The notes: generated by a model not told the origin, from the letters alone. A stretch of DNA of 64,000 bases from Lysinibacillus sp. 2017 (GCF_003073375.1 NZ_CP029002.1:1536001-1600000), one strand, 5' to 3'; shown: positions 34,381 through 43,543, counted from the stretch's first letter. Numbers and translations are program-made.

Positions 34381-34581
34381 TTTGAATATTTTTATACCTA
34401 TAATTTAAATTAGGTTTCCAAATGCAAGTTAGGGAATGTCTCAAAACCACTGTTTGGGAAGGTGTTACTTCAACTAACGCCCCCTTAGTCAAAAGGTATT
34501 AAAAAATTTTGAAACTTATATCTCAAATATCCGTATTACCATATGTATAGTATTTAATAATGGAATGAGGGAGGAGTAAAG

Positions 34582-34797
34582 TTGAAGCTCTGGTGGGTTG
34601 GAAATGTATTTTGGTTAGTAATTTTTTCTGTGCTGGCAATTATTATTGGAACAAGACAAGTAGATGGCGCGGGGGCTATTCAAACACCTGAAATAAGAAT
34701 TATTACATTTATAATTTTAGGTGTTGCATTTGGATTTGTTCTTATAATACAACTAATCTGGTTTTATTTTGTTCGTAAAAGAGTACGTCTATCATAG
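34582..34797 (+). CDS. Small two-helix membrane protein
   Basis: The 71-residue product starts at TTG 34582 behind GAGGGAGGAGTAAAG. It has two membrane helices (LWWVGNVFWLVIFSVLAIII and IITFIILGVAFGFVLIIQLIWFYF) and a basic C-terminus. A strong terminator follows. Unknown family. Confidence 0.6.
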   Translation: MKLWWVGNVFWLVIFSVLAIIIGTRQVDGAGAIQTPEIRIITFIILGVAFGFVLIIQLIWFYFVRKRVRLS

Positions 34798-34813
34798 AAG
34801 TCCCACACAAAAT

Positions 34814-34856
34814 AGCTACGAACCTTGTGAAATCACACGTTTCGTGGCTTTTCTTA
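34814..34856 (+). terminator. Intrinsic terminator
   Basis: AGCTACGAAC pairs with GTTTCGTGGCT (with an inner TGTGA/TCACA stem), followed by TTTTCTT. Confidence 0.75.
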
Positions 34857-34935
34857 TGCACATTTATTGAAATCCAGTCATAGCAAGGATTTAGGGACAT
34901 TTTGGACACGCTGCATTATCTAATCGGGATTTCCT

Positions 34936-35066
34936 TTAAATAGAAGTGACTCTCGGTTCGGCAACAGGCAGTTCAAAAATCCGCAGTGTTGGTTCAATCT
35001 TACCGGAATCCTCATCACCATGGACTCTTAGCTTAATAGCATAAATCCTCCTACACTGAGCACATT
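34936..35066 (-). pseudogene. Short unidentified coding remnant
   Basis: On the minus strand an open frame without a start reads AIKLRVHGDEDSGKIEPTLR followed by IFELPVAEPRVTSI and a stop at 34936. The composition is protein-like rather than random, but I do not recognise the parent gene. Confidence 0.25.
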
Positions 35067-35088
35067 AAATCAGTAGGAGGTGAATAAT

Positions 35089-35292
35089 ATGAGTAAGAAT
35101 AATAAGAAGACATTAAATGAAAGAACGCATAATCCCTTTGAAACTTTTAAAGAATTACATCATAACAAAACGAGTCACAATCGCAATCCTGAGGACAATA
35201 CAGCAGAATTTGCCGAAGAATTTGATTCTAAACTAAAAAATAAAAATAATAAAACGAACCATGACAAAAATCAACAATCAAACAAAAAGTAA
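35089..35292 (+). CDS. Small hydrophilic Asn/Lys-rich protein
   Basis: ATG 35089 lies 8 bp after GGAGG. The 67-residue product is highly charged and Asn-rich (TLNERTHNPFETFKELHHNK, NRNPEDNTAEFAEEFD), ends in a poly-Asn/Lys tail, and has no hydrophobic core. It is probably disordered. The size and composition resemble minor spore-associated proteins of Bacillales, but no SASP signature can be confirmed. A strong terminator follows. Confidence 0.6.
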   Translation: MSKNNKKTLNERTHNPFETFKELHHNKTSHNRNPEDNTAEFAEEFDSKLKNKNNKTNHDKNQQSNKK

Positions 35293-35306
35293 TTCATAAA
35301 GAAATA

Positions 35307-35345
35307 GGGACGAGATGTTGATTTAACAACATTTCGTTCCTTTTT
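35307..35345 (+). terminator. Intrinsic terminator
   Basis: GGGACGAGATGTTG pairs with CAACATTTCGTTCC (one mismatch) around ATTTAA, followed by TTTTT. Confidence 0.9.
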
Positions 35346-35392
35346 AATATGGGTCGTTTGCTTTCAAAACTATTCAGTAAGAGATGTAAACA

Positions 35393-36283
35393 TCACACAT
35401 ACTCCAAAAACTTTTGAATGATTCGCAAATGAGCGCTATTTTGTTTATGAATTGTCCCGAATTCTATTTGATTATTCCATTGAAATTGAAAAGGGACCGC
35501 GATAATTTCTCCACTATCCATATAAGGATCATTTTTTAACATTAAGTCGGAAAGAATACTAATGCCTATTCCTTCTAGTACTGAGCGTTTAATGACTTCT
35601 GTATTCGTTGTTTTAAAAATGACCTTAAGCTCAGATATTTCGAGTTGAAATTCTTCCATCATTTCATGGTAAAACTGACTATCATATAAGATAAAATACT
35701 CATCTTGAATATCCTGAACGGTTAAAAATTTTTTTAAAGCAAGCTTTGAATTTTTAGGAACAATTGCCGAGAAAGCGCCATTAATTTGCATCGGACGAAA
35801 AGAAATCTGGTTATTAAATTTTTTATTGGAATCATGAAATAAAGCGATAAACCCCATATCAATTTTCTCGTGCTGAAGCGCATTTAATGTTTCTAAATTT
35901 TCCATTTCATGTATATTTACTTTTATATGTGGATAGTCTTTTTGAAAACGTGATAAAATTCCAGGAAGAAATGTCATGAAGATACTTGGAATTGTCGCAA
36001 TATTGATTTCACCCTTGTAAGAGGATTGGATCGATTGCATTTCTAAATTTAATTCGTCCATTTTGTTTAAAATCTCCAGAATTTTGTAAAGAATCGTCTT
36101 TCCTTCCTCCGTAGGAATCGTTCCTTGTCGCGAACGATGAAATAAAGGAATGCCTACTTCTTTTTCGAGTGACGTTATCGATTGGCTAATTGCAGACTGT
36201 GTTACATGCAAGTTTTCAGATGCGATTGTAATCGATTTTGTTTGAAGAATTTCACGAACATAATAAAATTGCTCTAATTTCAT
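35393..36283 (-). CDS. LysR-family regulator
   Basis: The 296-residue protein has the LysR winged helix at the N-terminus (FYYVREILQTKSITIASENLHVTQSAISQSITSLEKEVGIPLFHRS) and a periplasmic-binding-like effector domain (GEINIATIPSIFMTFLPGIL). It is divergent from an MFS gene and an intervening palindrome fits a LysR box, so it probably controls that exporter. Confidence 0.93.
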   Translation of the reverse strand: MKLEQFYYVREILQTKSITIASENLHVTQSAISQSITSLEKEVGIPLFHRSRQGTIPTEEGKTILYKILEILNKMDELNLEMQSIQSSYKGEINIATIPSIFMTFLPGILSRFQKDYPHIKVNIHEMENLETLNALQHEKIDMGFIALFHDSNKKFNNQISFRPMQINGAFSAIVPKNSKLALKKFLTVQDIQDEYFILYDSQFYHEMMEEFQLEISELKVIFKTTNTEVIKRSVLEGIGISILSDLMLKNDPYMDSGEIIAVPFQFQWNNQIEFGTIHKQNSAHLRIIQKFLEYV

Positions 36284-36309
36284 TTTCTCCCTCCGTTACT
36301 TAATTTGCG

Positions 36310-36325
36310 TTAATGTTAACATTAA
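36310..36325. promoter_or_regulatory. LysR-type operator palindrome
   Basis: TTAATGTTAACATTAA is a perfect 16-bp palindrome in the divergent lysR-MFS promoter region. AGTTAATATTAC nearby is a weaker second site. Confidence 0.65.
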
Positions 36326-36396
36326 ATATACTAATTTTACATTAATAATAGTTAATATTACAATAAAGTAACAAAGCGAAAGAAAGGGTCTTTTAA

Positions 36397-37587
36397 ATGA
36401 ATCAACCACAACGTTTATGGACGAAAGATTTTATCCTCGTTTCAGCCATGAACTTTTTATTAACATTAGTGTTTTATTTACTAATCGTTATAATGGGTGG
36501 ATATGCAATAGAAGTGTTTCATGCGTCTACTAGTCAAGCAGGCCTCGTTTCAAGTATTTTTATGGTAGGTGCCTTAATCGGGCGTCTGTTTATGGGACGA
36601 TATATTGAAAAAATTGGCTATCGTAAATTATTATTTGTCGGTCTGATTTTATACATGCTTACATCCGGCTTATATTTTATCCAAACAGGAATTGGCTTTT
36701 TGCTTATAACTCGTGTCATTCACGGTGTGATGTTAGGGGTTACTCTTATGGTGGTCACAGCAAGTATCGCACATATTATTCCTCCTAGTCGAAGAGGTGA
36801 AGGAATTGGTTACTTTAGTTTAAGTACGATTTTAGCCACTGCTATCGGTCCATTCCTCGGAATATTACTTGTCCAACATGCTAGTTATAATGTCATTTTC
36901 GCTGGTTGTGTTGGTCTAGGGGTTATTAGCTTAATTGTTGCGCTAATGGTCAATATTCCAAATCCTGTTCATACAGATGCACCGCCAGAAAAAATGTCAC
37001 TTTCGCTTAAAAGCTTTATTGAACCGCGAGCTCTACCTATTTCGATTGTCATATTAGTACTTGCATTTTGTTATTCAAGTGTTTTAACATATATGAACTT
37101 CTATGCCAATGAGCTAGACCTTGCAAAAGTGGCAAGTTTCTTCTTCATTGCCTATTCGATTGCGATTTTAATTTCACGTCCATTCTCAGGGAAACTATTA
37201 GATAAAAAAGGTGCCAATTACGTTATGTACCCGGCTACTGTCATTTTTGCTCTAGGGATGTTGGTATTAAGTACAGCACATTCAGGATTTACGTTTTTAC
37301 TTGCGAGTGTGTTAATTGGTTTTGGCTACGGCAATATTCAATCGTGCTGCCAAGCAGTTGCTATTAAAAGTGTACCTCCAGAAAAAATTGGATTATCTAC
37401 ATCGACATTTTCCATCTTTTTAGATTTAGGTCTTGGTTTTGGCCCATATTTATTAGGAGCCGTAATCGCGATTTTATCATATAGCCAGTTATATGCAGTA
37501 CTTGCTGTTGTTATTTTATTAAGTATCGTGCTCTATACATTTTTATATGCACGTCCAAATAAAAATAAAAAACAGCCTGTCGCATAA
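36397..37587 (+). CDS. MFS transporter (drug-efflux type), LysR-linked
   Basis: The 396-residue protein has 12 membrane helices and motif-A-like GRYIEKIGYRK. It is paralogous along its whole length with the MFS protein encoded at 26222-27424, although the two use different regulators. AGAAAGGGTC RBS. It probably exports a toxic compound sensed by the LysR protein. Confidence 0.9.
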   Translation: MNQPQRLWTKDFILVSAMNFLLTLVFYLLIVIMGGYAIEVFHASTSQAGLVSSIFMVGALIGRLFMGRYIEKIGYRKLLFVGLILYMLTSGLYFIQTGIGFLLITRVIHGVMLGVTLMVVTASIAHIIPPSRRGEGIGYFSLSTILATAIGPFLGILLVQHASYNVIFAGCVGLGVISLIVALMVNIPNPVHTDAPPEKMSLSLKSFIEPRALPISIVILVLAFCYSSVLTYMNFYANELDLAKVASFFFIAYSIAILISRPFSGKLLDKKGANYVMYPATVIFALGMLVLSTAHSGFTFLLASVLIGFGYGNIQSCCQAVAIKSVPPEKIGLSTSTFSIFLDLGLGFGPYLLGAVIAILSYSQLYAVLAVVILLSIVLYTFLYARPNKNKKQPVA

Positions 37588-37686
37588 ATCAAATTGTTCT
37601 TAGTTGAAAACCGTTAAACGGTATTCATTCATATATATAACTAAGATAATTCACTAAATGCTGCTGCTAAAAGCTTAGTGAACAAG

Positions 37687-37728
37687 AAAAGGCGTGTCCA
37701 GAAATCATATTTCGGACACGTCTTTTTT
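37687..37728 (+). terminator. Intrinsic terminator of MFS gene
   Basis: GGCGTGTCCAGAAA pairs with TTTCGGACACGTC (one bulge), followed by TTTTTT. Confidence 0.85.
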
Positions 37729-37867
37729 GTGGGACTTCTGATGAATTATTATAAATTTGTCTTTATATTTAATATTGCTGTAAAGGTGTTGTAACATTTA
37801 TTTGATATTATCATTCGTATAGGAAAATTTAAAACATAAAAATATTATAAAGATATAGAGGTTTTAT

Positions 37868-38863
37868 TTGGATATGAATAGTTTAACAAAAAAGGCGGCA
37901 TCCGTTGCACTTGGTACATCACTATTATTTTCTTCAGTAATCAGTGCGTCTGCTGCTACTTATACAGTAAAAAATGGCGATACATTATCAAAAATTGCAA
38001 AGCAATATGGTACGCCTTATACAACCATTATGAAACAAAATGGTTTAGGATCAACATCCCTTCACATTGGTCAAAAATTACAAATTGGTAGTACATCGTC
38101 TACTAAGGCTGTGAAAACAACTGCAAGTTCAAGTACATATACAGTTAAAAGCGGGGATTCACTATCAAAAATCGCCAAAAAATATGGTACGACTACGGCA
38201 GCGCTAAAAAGTCTGAATGGTTTAAAATCAACAGCCATCCGAGTTGGTCAAAAATTAAAAGTTAGTGGAACTTCTACTGCATCGTCTACTAAGGCTGTGA
38301 AAACAACTACTGCAAGTTCAAGTACATATACAGTTAAAAGTGGGGATTCACTATCAAAAATCGCCAAAAAATATGGTACGACTACGGCAGCGCTAAAAAG
38401 TCTGAATGGTTTAAAATCAACAGCCATCCGAGTTGGTCAAAAGTTGAAAGTTAGTGGAACTTCTTCTACATCTACAACCAAAAAATCAACGACAGCATCT
38501 GCTACAAGTAACAAAAGCGTTGCTACTATAGCACAAAAATATCTAGGTACACGATATGTATTTGGGGGAGCTTCTCCTTCTGGTTTTGACTGCTCTGGTT
38601 TTATTTATTATGTGTTTAAAAAATCTGGGAAATCAATCGGACGTTCATCAGCTGCAAGTTATTATAATGCGTCTAAAAAAGTATTCACACCAAAAGTTGG
38701 AGACTTAGTATTCTTTAGTAACACATATAAATCAGGTATTTCTCACGTAGGTATTTATATCGGCAGTGGAAAAATGATTAGTGCAAGTGGTTCAAAAGTA
38801 AGTGTTGCATCATTCTCAACAGGTTATTGGAAGAAACATTTCACTAGTTACGGTCGAATTTAA
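37868..38863 (+). CDS. Secreted LysM-NlpC/P60 peptidoglycan endopeptidase
   Basis: The 331-residue protein has a signal peptide (LTKKAASVALGTSLLFSSVISASA). Three LysM domains follow at about residues 32-75, 89-133 and 153-197, each starting TYTVK-GD-LSKIAK. A C-terminal NlpC/P60 domain (about 215-331) has the catalytic Cys in GFDCSGF and His in SHVGIYIG. It cleaves D-gamma-glutamyl-diaminopimelate bonds in peptidoglycan, like LytE/CwlS. LysM 2 and 3 are almost identical in DNA. TTG 37868 (spacing from AGAGG) or ATG 37874 may be the start. Confidence 0.93.
   Translation: MDMNSLTKKAASVALGTSLLFSSVISASAATYTVKNGDTLSKIAKQYGTPYTTIMKQNGLGSTSLHIGQKLQIGSTSSTKAVKTTASSSTYTVKSGDSLSKIAKKYGTTTAALKSLNGLKSTAIRVGQKLKVSGTSTASSTKAVKTTTASSSTYTVKSGDSLSKIAKKYGTTTAALKSLNGLKSTAIRVGQKLKVSGTSSTSTTKKSTTASATSNKSVATIAQKYLGTRYVFGGASPSGFDCSGFIYYVFKKSGKSIGRSSAASYYNASKKVFTPKVGDLVFFSNTYKSGISHVGIYIGSGKMISASGSKVSVASFSTGYWKKHFTSYGRI
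38096..38463 (+). repeat. Tandem duplication of a LysM-coding unit (period about 186 bp)
   Basis: The block 38096-38281 is repeated at 38282-38463 with only a few substitutions and one extra ACT codon. The reading frame is kept. The first LysM unit is more diverged, so this is a recent internal duplication of unit 2. Confidence 0.9.
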
Positions 38864-38872
38864 TATCTTTTT

Positions 38873-38914
38873 AAAGGTGCAAACACTGATATGACAGTGT
38901 TTGCACCTTTTTAA
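38873..38914 (+). terminator. Intrinsic terminator of the NlpC/P60 gene
   Basis: AAAGGTGCAAACACTG pairs perfectly with CAGTGTTTGCACCTTT around ATATGA, followed by TT. Confidence 0.92.
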
Positions 38915-39042
38915 TCGTGTAGCACTATATATAGCAGTTTGTGTTGGTTAAAGTTACCGACTGTCGCAATATACGTATTATTAATGTTCTTCAGCATGGA
39001 AACTATACAATTGGCTCCAGAAATGATGTCTTCTTTAGCCAT
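38911..39042 (-). CDS. Possible small ORF (43 aa), unknown
   Basis: ATG 39042 on the minus strand follows an AAGGAATAGATC RBS and encodes MAKEDIISGANCIVSMLKNI and about 23 more residues. The RBS is good but the frame ends inside the neighbouring terminator and no family is recognised. A hairpin AACCCTAT/ATAGGGTT (39055-39079) lies just upstream and would act as a terminator for plus-strand reading. Treat as tentative. Confidence 0.25.
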   Translation of the reverse strand: MAKEDIISGANCIVSMLKNINNTYIATVGNFNQHKLLYIVLHD

Positions 39043-39272
39043 GATCTATTCCTTAACCCTATGTATTTTGGATAGGGTTTTTTGTGATTTAAAAGCCAAC
39101 TATAAAGTGAGGTATGTAAATCTTATGTTTTATTAATCGTCTTTTGTCGGATTAAATCATATCAAGATGTTTTTTGTTTTATAAAGAAAATTTCAGTATA
39201 AGACATAATTAATTGAAATTTTTATATATTAGTAATATTCTAAAAATAGAAGTATATTAAATTTTCTGGAAA

Positions 39273-39985
39273 ATGGGTGAAATATTAAAGTTAAATTGTG
39301 CTTTAAAAGGAGTACATTATCAATTTAACTCTATAAAAGAAGTGCTAGCTAAGGCTAGTGAAGTGAAGTCTGGGGACATTTTAGCCGGAATTGCTGCTAT
39401 ACCTTCACTCGAACGAATGGCAGTAAAGATTGTCCTAAGTAAACTTATATTTAAAGGATATTTATGGGAAACCAGTCATACCATGTGAGAAGGATAATGT
39501 AACACGCATTATCTATGATGATGAAAACCTCTCAATCTATAACCAAATCAACATTGTAATCCTACGGTTGACTCTCTTGAATCCGTGAGGCGCATCTTGC
39601 AAATGACAGATGACTTTATGTAATATTGGCAAATTCCTACACAAAATTGTGTGTTTGCGCATATTACGACTCAAGTCCAAATTAATGCTGGCGCGTGTAT
39701 GGCTTCAAGAGGAAATTGCGAAAATCGTTCAAAGTAAAGTGACCATTCTATTAATAGGGGAGCGTCCAGGTCTTAATACAGCAGAGTCGATGAGCGCGTA
39801 TATCATTTACAAACCGAATGAAAAAACGGTTGAAGCGGATCGAACAGTCATTTCAAACATCCATGAAAATGGATTATCACCCAGTGAAGCAGGTGCTTAT
39901 TTATCAGAATTGATAGAGCAAATGCTGAAATTAGAATGTACAAGGGTAGCATTTATGCGCAAAAAAATAATGCAAACTAATGTGA
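39273..39985 (+). pseudogene. Decayed eutB-eutC copy (ethanolamine ammonia-lyase remnants)
   Basis: Four collinear pieces match the intact EutB and EutC encoded downstream: EutB N-terminus (VHYQFNSIKEVLAKASEVKS at 39309-39368, then GDILAGIAA), EutB about 62-85 (IPCEKDNVTRIIYDDE), EutB about 186-235 (NPTVDSLESVRRILQMTDDF, an in-frame stop, then WQIPTQNCVFAHITTQ), and the EutC C-terminus (LLIGERPGLNTAESMSAYII to 39985). Large internal deletions, frameshifts and stops are present. The pieces differ clearly from the intact copies, so this is not a recent duplication. Confidence 0.9.
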
Positions 39986-39998
39986 TGGGGGTACGTTC

Positions 39999-41234
39999 AT
40001 GGAGTTAATAGGTGTTGTGATTGTTTATATTATTATGGCTTGTGCGGTTGCTGGTGCATTTGCAGCCATAAAAGATCCTGATAATGGTTTGGGGAAAGAG
40101 TTTATGGGTGGGCTTCACGCGGTTGGTCATATTTTCGTACCAGCGGCAGGTATTATGGCGTCGATTCCATACTTAACAATTTTCATTGAAAAGGTAGTAA
40201 GCCCTGTCTTTCATAAAATCGGAGCAGACCCTGCACTTGCTGCTACAACGATTTTAGCATCAGACATGGGTGGTTATCAGTTAGCCAACGCATTAAAAGA
40301 TTCACAGGAAGGTTGGGTAATGGCATTAATCGTTGGTTTTATGGCAGGAGCAACCATCGTATTCTCTATTCCGATGGGGCTTGCCATGCTTGACAAGCGT
40401 GACCATAAATATATGGCGCTTGGCATTATGGCAGGTGTATTAACGATTCCGATTGGTGCATTTATTTCAGCAATTTCGATCTCATTATTTGATACAAAAG
40501 TTCGTGAAGTGATTGATACATCAGCTGAACCAATTTATACCTTTAGTATTTCTGTCGTCCAGATTCTCATAAACTTGGCGCCGCTCTTTGTGTTTGTTGT
40601 GCTTATTGCACTTGGACTAAAGTTCTTACCAAAAATGATGATCAATGGCTTTATGATTTTTGGTCGCGTCATGGATGCAGGAATCAAATTGGTCCTTGTA
40701 TTCTCGATTGTTGAGATTTTCACAGGTTTATTTACAACAATCTTTGGTGTATGGGGCTTTGACCCGATTATGGCAGATACGGAAGATCAATTTCGAGCCC
40801 TTGAAACAGCGGGATATATTGGGATTATGTTAGCAGGTGCGTTTCCGATGGTGTATTTAATTCGTAAATATTTCTCTAAACCACTTGAGGCAGTTGGTGG
40901 AAAAATTGGTTTATCAGCAGTTGGTAGTGCGGGATTACTCGCAACAATTGCGAACATTTTAGCGATGTTTACATTAGTTCGTTCAATGCCACCGAAAGAC
41001 AAGGTTATTAATATCGCGTTTGGTGTGTGTGCGGCGTTCCTATTAGGTGACCATTTATCGTTCACAGCAAACTTCCAGCCAACAATTATTTTACCTGTAA
41101 TTTTAGGGAAATTATTAGCTGGTGTTATCGCGATTTACTTCGCATATAAGTTATCAGTTCCAACTGCATTAAAGCTAGAACAAGAAGATCGTGCAGCTGG
41201 CATTATTAAAGAAGGCGAATACAAAGATGCATAA
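39999..41234 (+). CDS. eutH: Ethanolamine permease EutH
   Basis: The 411-residue membrane protein has about 10-11 helices and typical EutH sequence: AGAFAAIKDPDNGLGKEFMGGLHAVGHIFVPAAGIMASIPYL and DHLSFTANFQPTIILPVILGKLLAG. It admits ethanolamine into the cell. ATG 39999 has a GGGGG RBS and overlaps the tail of the decayed eutC remnant. It is the first intact gene of a 14-gene BMC operon with gaps of at most about 30 bp. Confidence 0.96.
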   Translation: MELIGVVIVYIIMACAVAGAFAAIKDPDNGLGKEFMGGLHAVGHIFVPAAGIMASIPYLTIFIEKVVSPVFHKIGADPALAATTILASDMGGYQLANALKDSQEGWVMALIVGFMAGATIVFSIPMGLAMLDKRDHKYMALGIMAGVLTIPIGAFISAISISLFDTKVREVIDTSAEPIYTFSISVVQILINLAPLFVFVVLIALGLKFLPKMMINGFMIFGRVMDAGIKLVLVFSIVEIFTGLFTTIFGVWGFDPIMADTEDQFRALETAGYIGIMLAGAFPMVYLIRKYFSKPLEAVGGKIGLSAVGSAGLLATIANILAMFTLVRSMPPKDKVINIAFGVCAAFLLGDHLSFTANFQPTIILPVILGKLLAGVIAIYFAYKLSVPTALKLEQEDRAAGIIKEGEYKDA

Positions 41235-41246
41235 GTAGGTGATGAA

Positions 41247-41588
41247 ATGGCCGAGGAAAAAAAGCGGTTTATTCAAGAGTTTGTTCCTGGTAAACAGCTT
41301 ACATTAAGTCATTTAATTGCAAACCCAGACAGCGAAATGCTGGAGAAATTGGGTATTCAACAATTAGGTGCTCTGGGGATAATGACATGTACACCGAGTG
41401 AAACAGTCATCATTGCGGGAGATTTAGCAACAAAAGCAGCCAATGTTCGAATCGGCTTTTTAGACCGTTTTACAGGTAGTTTAGTCATTATTGGCAGCGT
41501 TTCAGAAGTAGAAATGTCATTGATTGAAATTAATCGTTTTTTAGAGACAAATTTAGGATATACACCAGCAAATATCACAAAATCGTAG
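41247..41588 (+). CDS. eutS: BMC shell protein EutS
   Basis: The 113-residue circularly permuted BMC-H protein shows KRFIQEFVPGKQLTLSHLIANP and LGIMTCTPSETVIIAGDLATKAA, diagnostic of EutS/PduU. It forms a bent hexamer in the microcompartment shell. TAGGTGATGAA RBS. The stop is 10 bp before the eutP start. Confidence 0.96.
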   Translation: MAEEKKRFIQEFVPGKQLTLSHLIANPDSEMLEKLGIQQLGALGIMTCTPSETVIIAGDLATKAANVRIGFLDRFTGSLVIIGSVSEVEMSLIEINRFLETNLGYTPANITKS

Positions 41589-41597
41589 GTGATCACA

Positions 41598-42089
41598 ATG
41601 AATAAAGTGATGATTATTGGCGCAATCCGTGCTGGAAAATCAACATTAACAAAAGCCTTGTTGAATAAAGAACTTCATGCAGTGAAAACACAGGCACTAA
41701 ATTATGAAGGCTGGATTGTAGACACACCAGGTGAATATTTGGAAAACCCTATGTTTTATAAAAATATCATTGCGACATCGATGGAAGTATCACATTTGAT
41801 ATTTTTACAAGATGCTACCCGGAAAATCTCTAATTTTCCACCGCTTTTCGGCACAGGAATGTCAAAATTGCCGATTGGAGTTGTGACGAAAACGGATTTG
41901 CCGGAAGCTAATCCTGAACAAGCGGTGAAGTGGTTAAAACAAGTAATTGGAAAGGCACCAATTGTCATGACTTCAGCGGTTGAAGGAATTGGAATCGAAC
42001 ATGTGAGACAGCTTGTACAGTGCAATTCAATAGATGAAATGCGTGCGTATGTTGAACAAGCCAATGATCCATTGGTGTTCTTTTCCTGA
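41598..42089 (+). CDS. eutP: EutP/PduV-like small GTPase
   Basis: The 163-residue protein has a P-loop GAIRAGKST (residues 7-15), WIVDTPGEYLE (switch II DTPG) and VVTKTDLPEA (TKxD). EutP/PduV proteins are P-loop nucleotidases, some reported as acetate kinases, associated with BMC operons. ATG 41598 is preferred to GTG 41589 because AGGTGATCACA gives normal spacing. Confidence 0.93.
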   Translation: MNKVMIIGAIRAGKSTLTKALLNKELHAVKTQALNYEGWIVDTPGEYLENPMFYKNIIATSMEVSHLIFLQDATRKISNFPPLFGTGMSKLPIGVVTKTDLPEANPEQAVKWLKQVIGKAPIVMTSAVEGIGIEHVRQLVQCNSIDEMRAYVEQANDPLVFFS

Positions 42090-42101
42090 AGGAGGGAGCG
42101 C

Positions 42102-43532
42102 ATGTCAAAAAAGGTACAGTCACTCATTAGTGCAGGAATCGACATTGGTACGAGCACGACCAAAATTATTATTAGTCGACTTACGATTCAAAATACAGCA
42201 GGTCAAGCTCATGTTCCGCGCTTTGAAATTGTCGATAAAGAAGTACTCTACCAAAGCCCAATTTTTCGGACACCTTTACTAGATGATGTAACAATTGATG
42301 TAAAAAAAATTGAAGAAATTGTGTTTCAACAATACAAACAAGCCCAAATTGAGCCACAACAAATTCAAACTGGGGTCGTGCTTATAACGGGTGAAACGGC
42401 AACGAAAAAGAATGCGCGGGAACTGATTCATTTTATCTCGGATGCGGCGGGTGAATTTTTAGTAGCGACTGCTGGACCTGATTTGGAAAGTATTTTAGCT
42501 GCAAAGGGTTCTGGCGCCGTTGCTCATTCAAAAAAAACGAGCAAGGTTGTAGCGAATATCGATATCGGTGGTGGTACAACGAATATTGCGGTTTTAAAAC
42601 ATGGGGAAGTAATCGGTACAGTAACACTTCATCTAGGTGGTCGATTGATTGAATATGTACACAATCAAGTGATTAGTATGGCACCATCTATTCAACGATT
42701 ATTACAGCAAGCAAGTATTGACTATAAAATTGGGGATTCACGTGAGGTGCGCACGGAACAATTTATTATCCAACAAATGATCACTAGCCTAAATTATGTA
42801 CTCTGTGCAGAGCAACGAGCTGAAAAGATTCCATTACTATTAGGTCATGTGCCGAATTGGCAAGAACCCGTGCAAGTGATCAGTTTTTCAGGAGGGGTTG
42901 CCCATTGCATGTATCCACGTAGCGATGCCAATTGTGATACAGGAAGATTTGATGATTTAGGAAAGAAAATTGCAGAAGCACTAATGGCTGACGAAACGCT
43001 TGCCAAATTTGAATGGATAGAACCCGTTGAAACTGTGCGTGCAACCGTTACGGGAGCAGGTTCACAGTCAACAGATGTAAGTGGCGCAACGATTGAAGTT
43101 GATGCATCGGTTTTGCCTATTAAAAATGTGCCTGTATTAACTGTTGATTTTAATAAGCAATCAAATCAAATAATGCAGGCAATTGAAGCGAGTATGATTC
43201 AAGCAGTACAGCTGTTTGACACGGAAAATAGCGGTGAACCATTTGCGTTATATTTAAACAATTTGCCATATATGAATTTTGCAGATATCGATCAATTGGC
43301 CGAAAGCATTGCGACAAGTTGGCCAACTAAAAATGGAATTATACTCCTTATTTTAGAGGCTGATTATGCAAAAGTGCTCGGTCAAAGTTTATTACTACGA
43401 AAAGAAGGACGACAAATTGTTTGTATCGATCAAATTTTCGTACGAACAGGTGATTATATTGATATTGGCAATCCGCTTCAAGCAGGTGTTGTGCCAGTTG
43501 TCGTGAAAACTCTAGCATTTCATAAAGCATAA
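42102..43532 (+). CDS. eutA: Ethanolamine ammonia-lyase reactivase EutA
   Basis: The 476-residue protein is of the actin-like ATPase fold: AGIDIGTSTTKIIISRL (phosphate 1), NIDIGGGTTNIAVLKHGE (phosphate 2) and VISFSGGVAHCMYP. EutA removes inactivated cobalamin from EutBC at the expense of ATP. It lies immediately before eutBC. RBS GAAGGAGGGAGCGC. Confidence 0.96.
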   Translation: MSKKVQSLISAGIDIGTSTTKIIISRLTIQNTAGQAHVPRFEIVDKEVLYQSPIFRTPLLDDVTIDVKKIEEIVFQQYKQAQIEPQQIQTGVVLITGETATKKNARELIHFISDAAGEFLVATAGPDLESILAAKGSGAVAHSKKTSKVVANIDIGGGTTNIAVLKHGEVIGTVTLHLGGRLIEYVHNQVISMAPSIQRLLQQASIDYKIGDSREVRTEQFIIQQMITSLNYVLCAEQRAEKIPLLLGHVPNWQEPVQVISFSGGVAHCMYPRSDANCDTGRFDDLGKKIAEALMADETLAKFEWIEPVETVRATVTGAGSQSTDVSGATIEVDASVLPIKNVPVLTVDFNKQSNQIMQAIEASMIQAVQLFDTENSGEPFALYLNNLPYMNFADIDQLAESIATSWPTKNGIILLILEADYAKVLGQSLLLRKEGRQIVCIDQIFVRTGDYIDIGNPLQAGVVPVVVKTLAFHKA

Positions 43533-43543
43533 GGAGGTTGCGA

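Noticed and set aside
34381-34581. Possible coding remnant near the AACTAACGCCCCCTTAG stretch
   Set aside because: Short frames there show no family pattern, and similar CTAACG strings occur elsewhere as ordinary 3' sequence (near 5476).
38096-38463. Repeats considered as CRISPR-like or mobile
   Set aside because: The repeat unit is a LysM-coding domain kept in frame; there are no short repeats with unique spacers.
38939-39136. Plus-strand 65-codon frame with hydrophobic start
   Set aside because: No RBS, crosses a terminator-like hairpin at 39055-39083 and shows no family resemblance.
41756-42163. Long minus-strand frame across eutP
   Set aside because: Shadow of eutP; no RBS and no domain, while the plus-strand frame has a complete P-loop GTPase.
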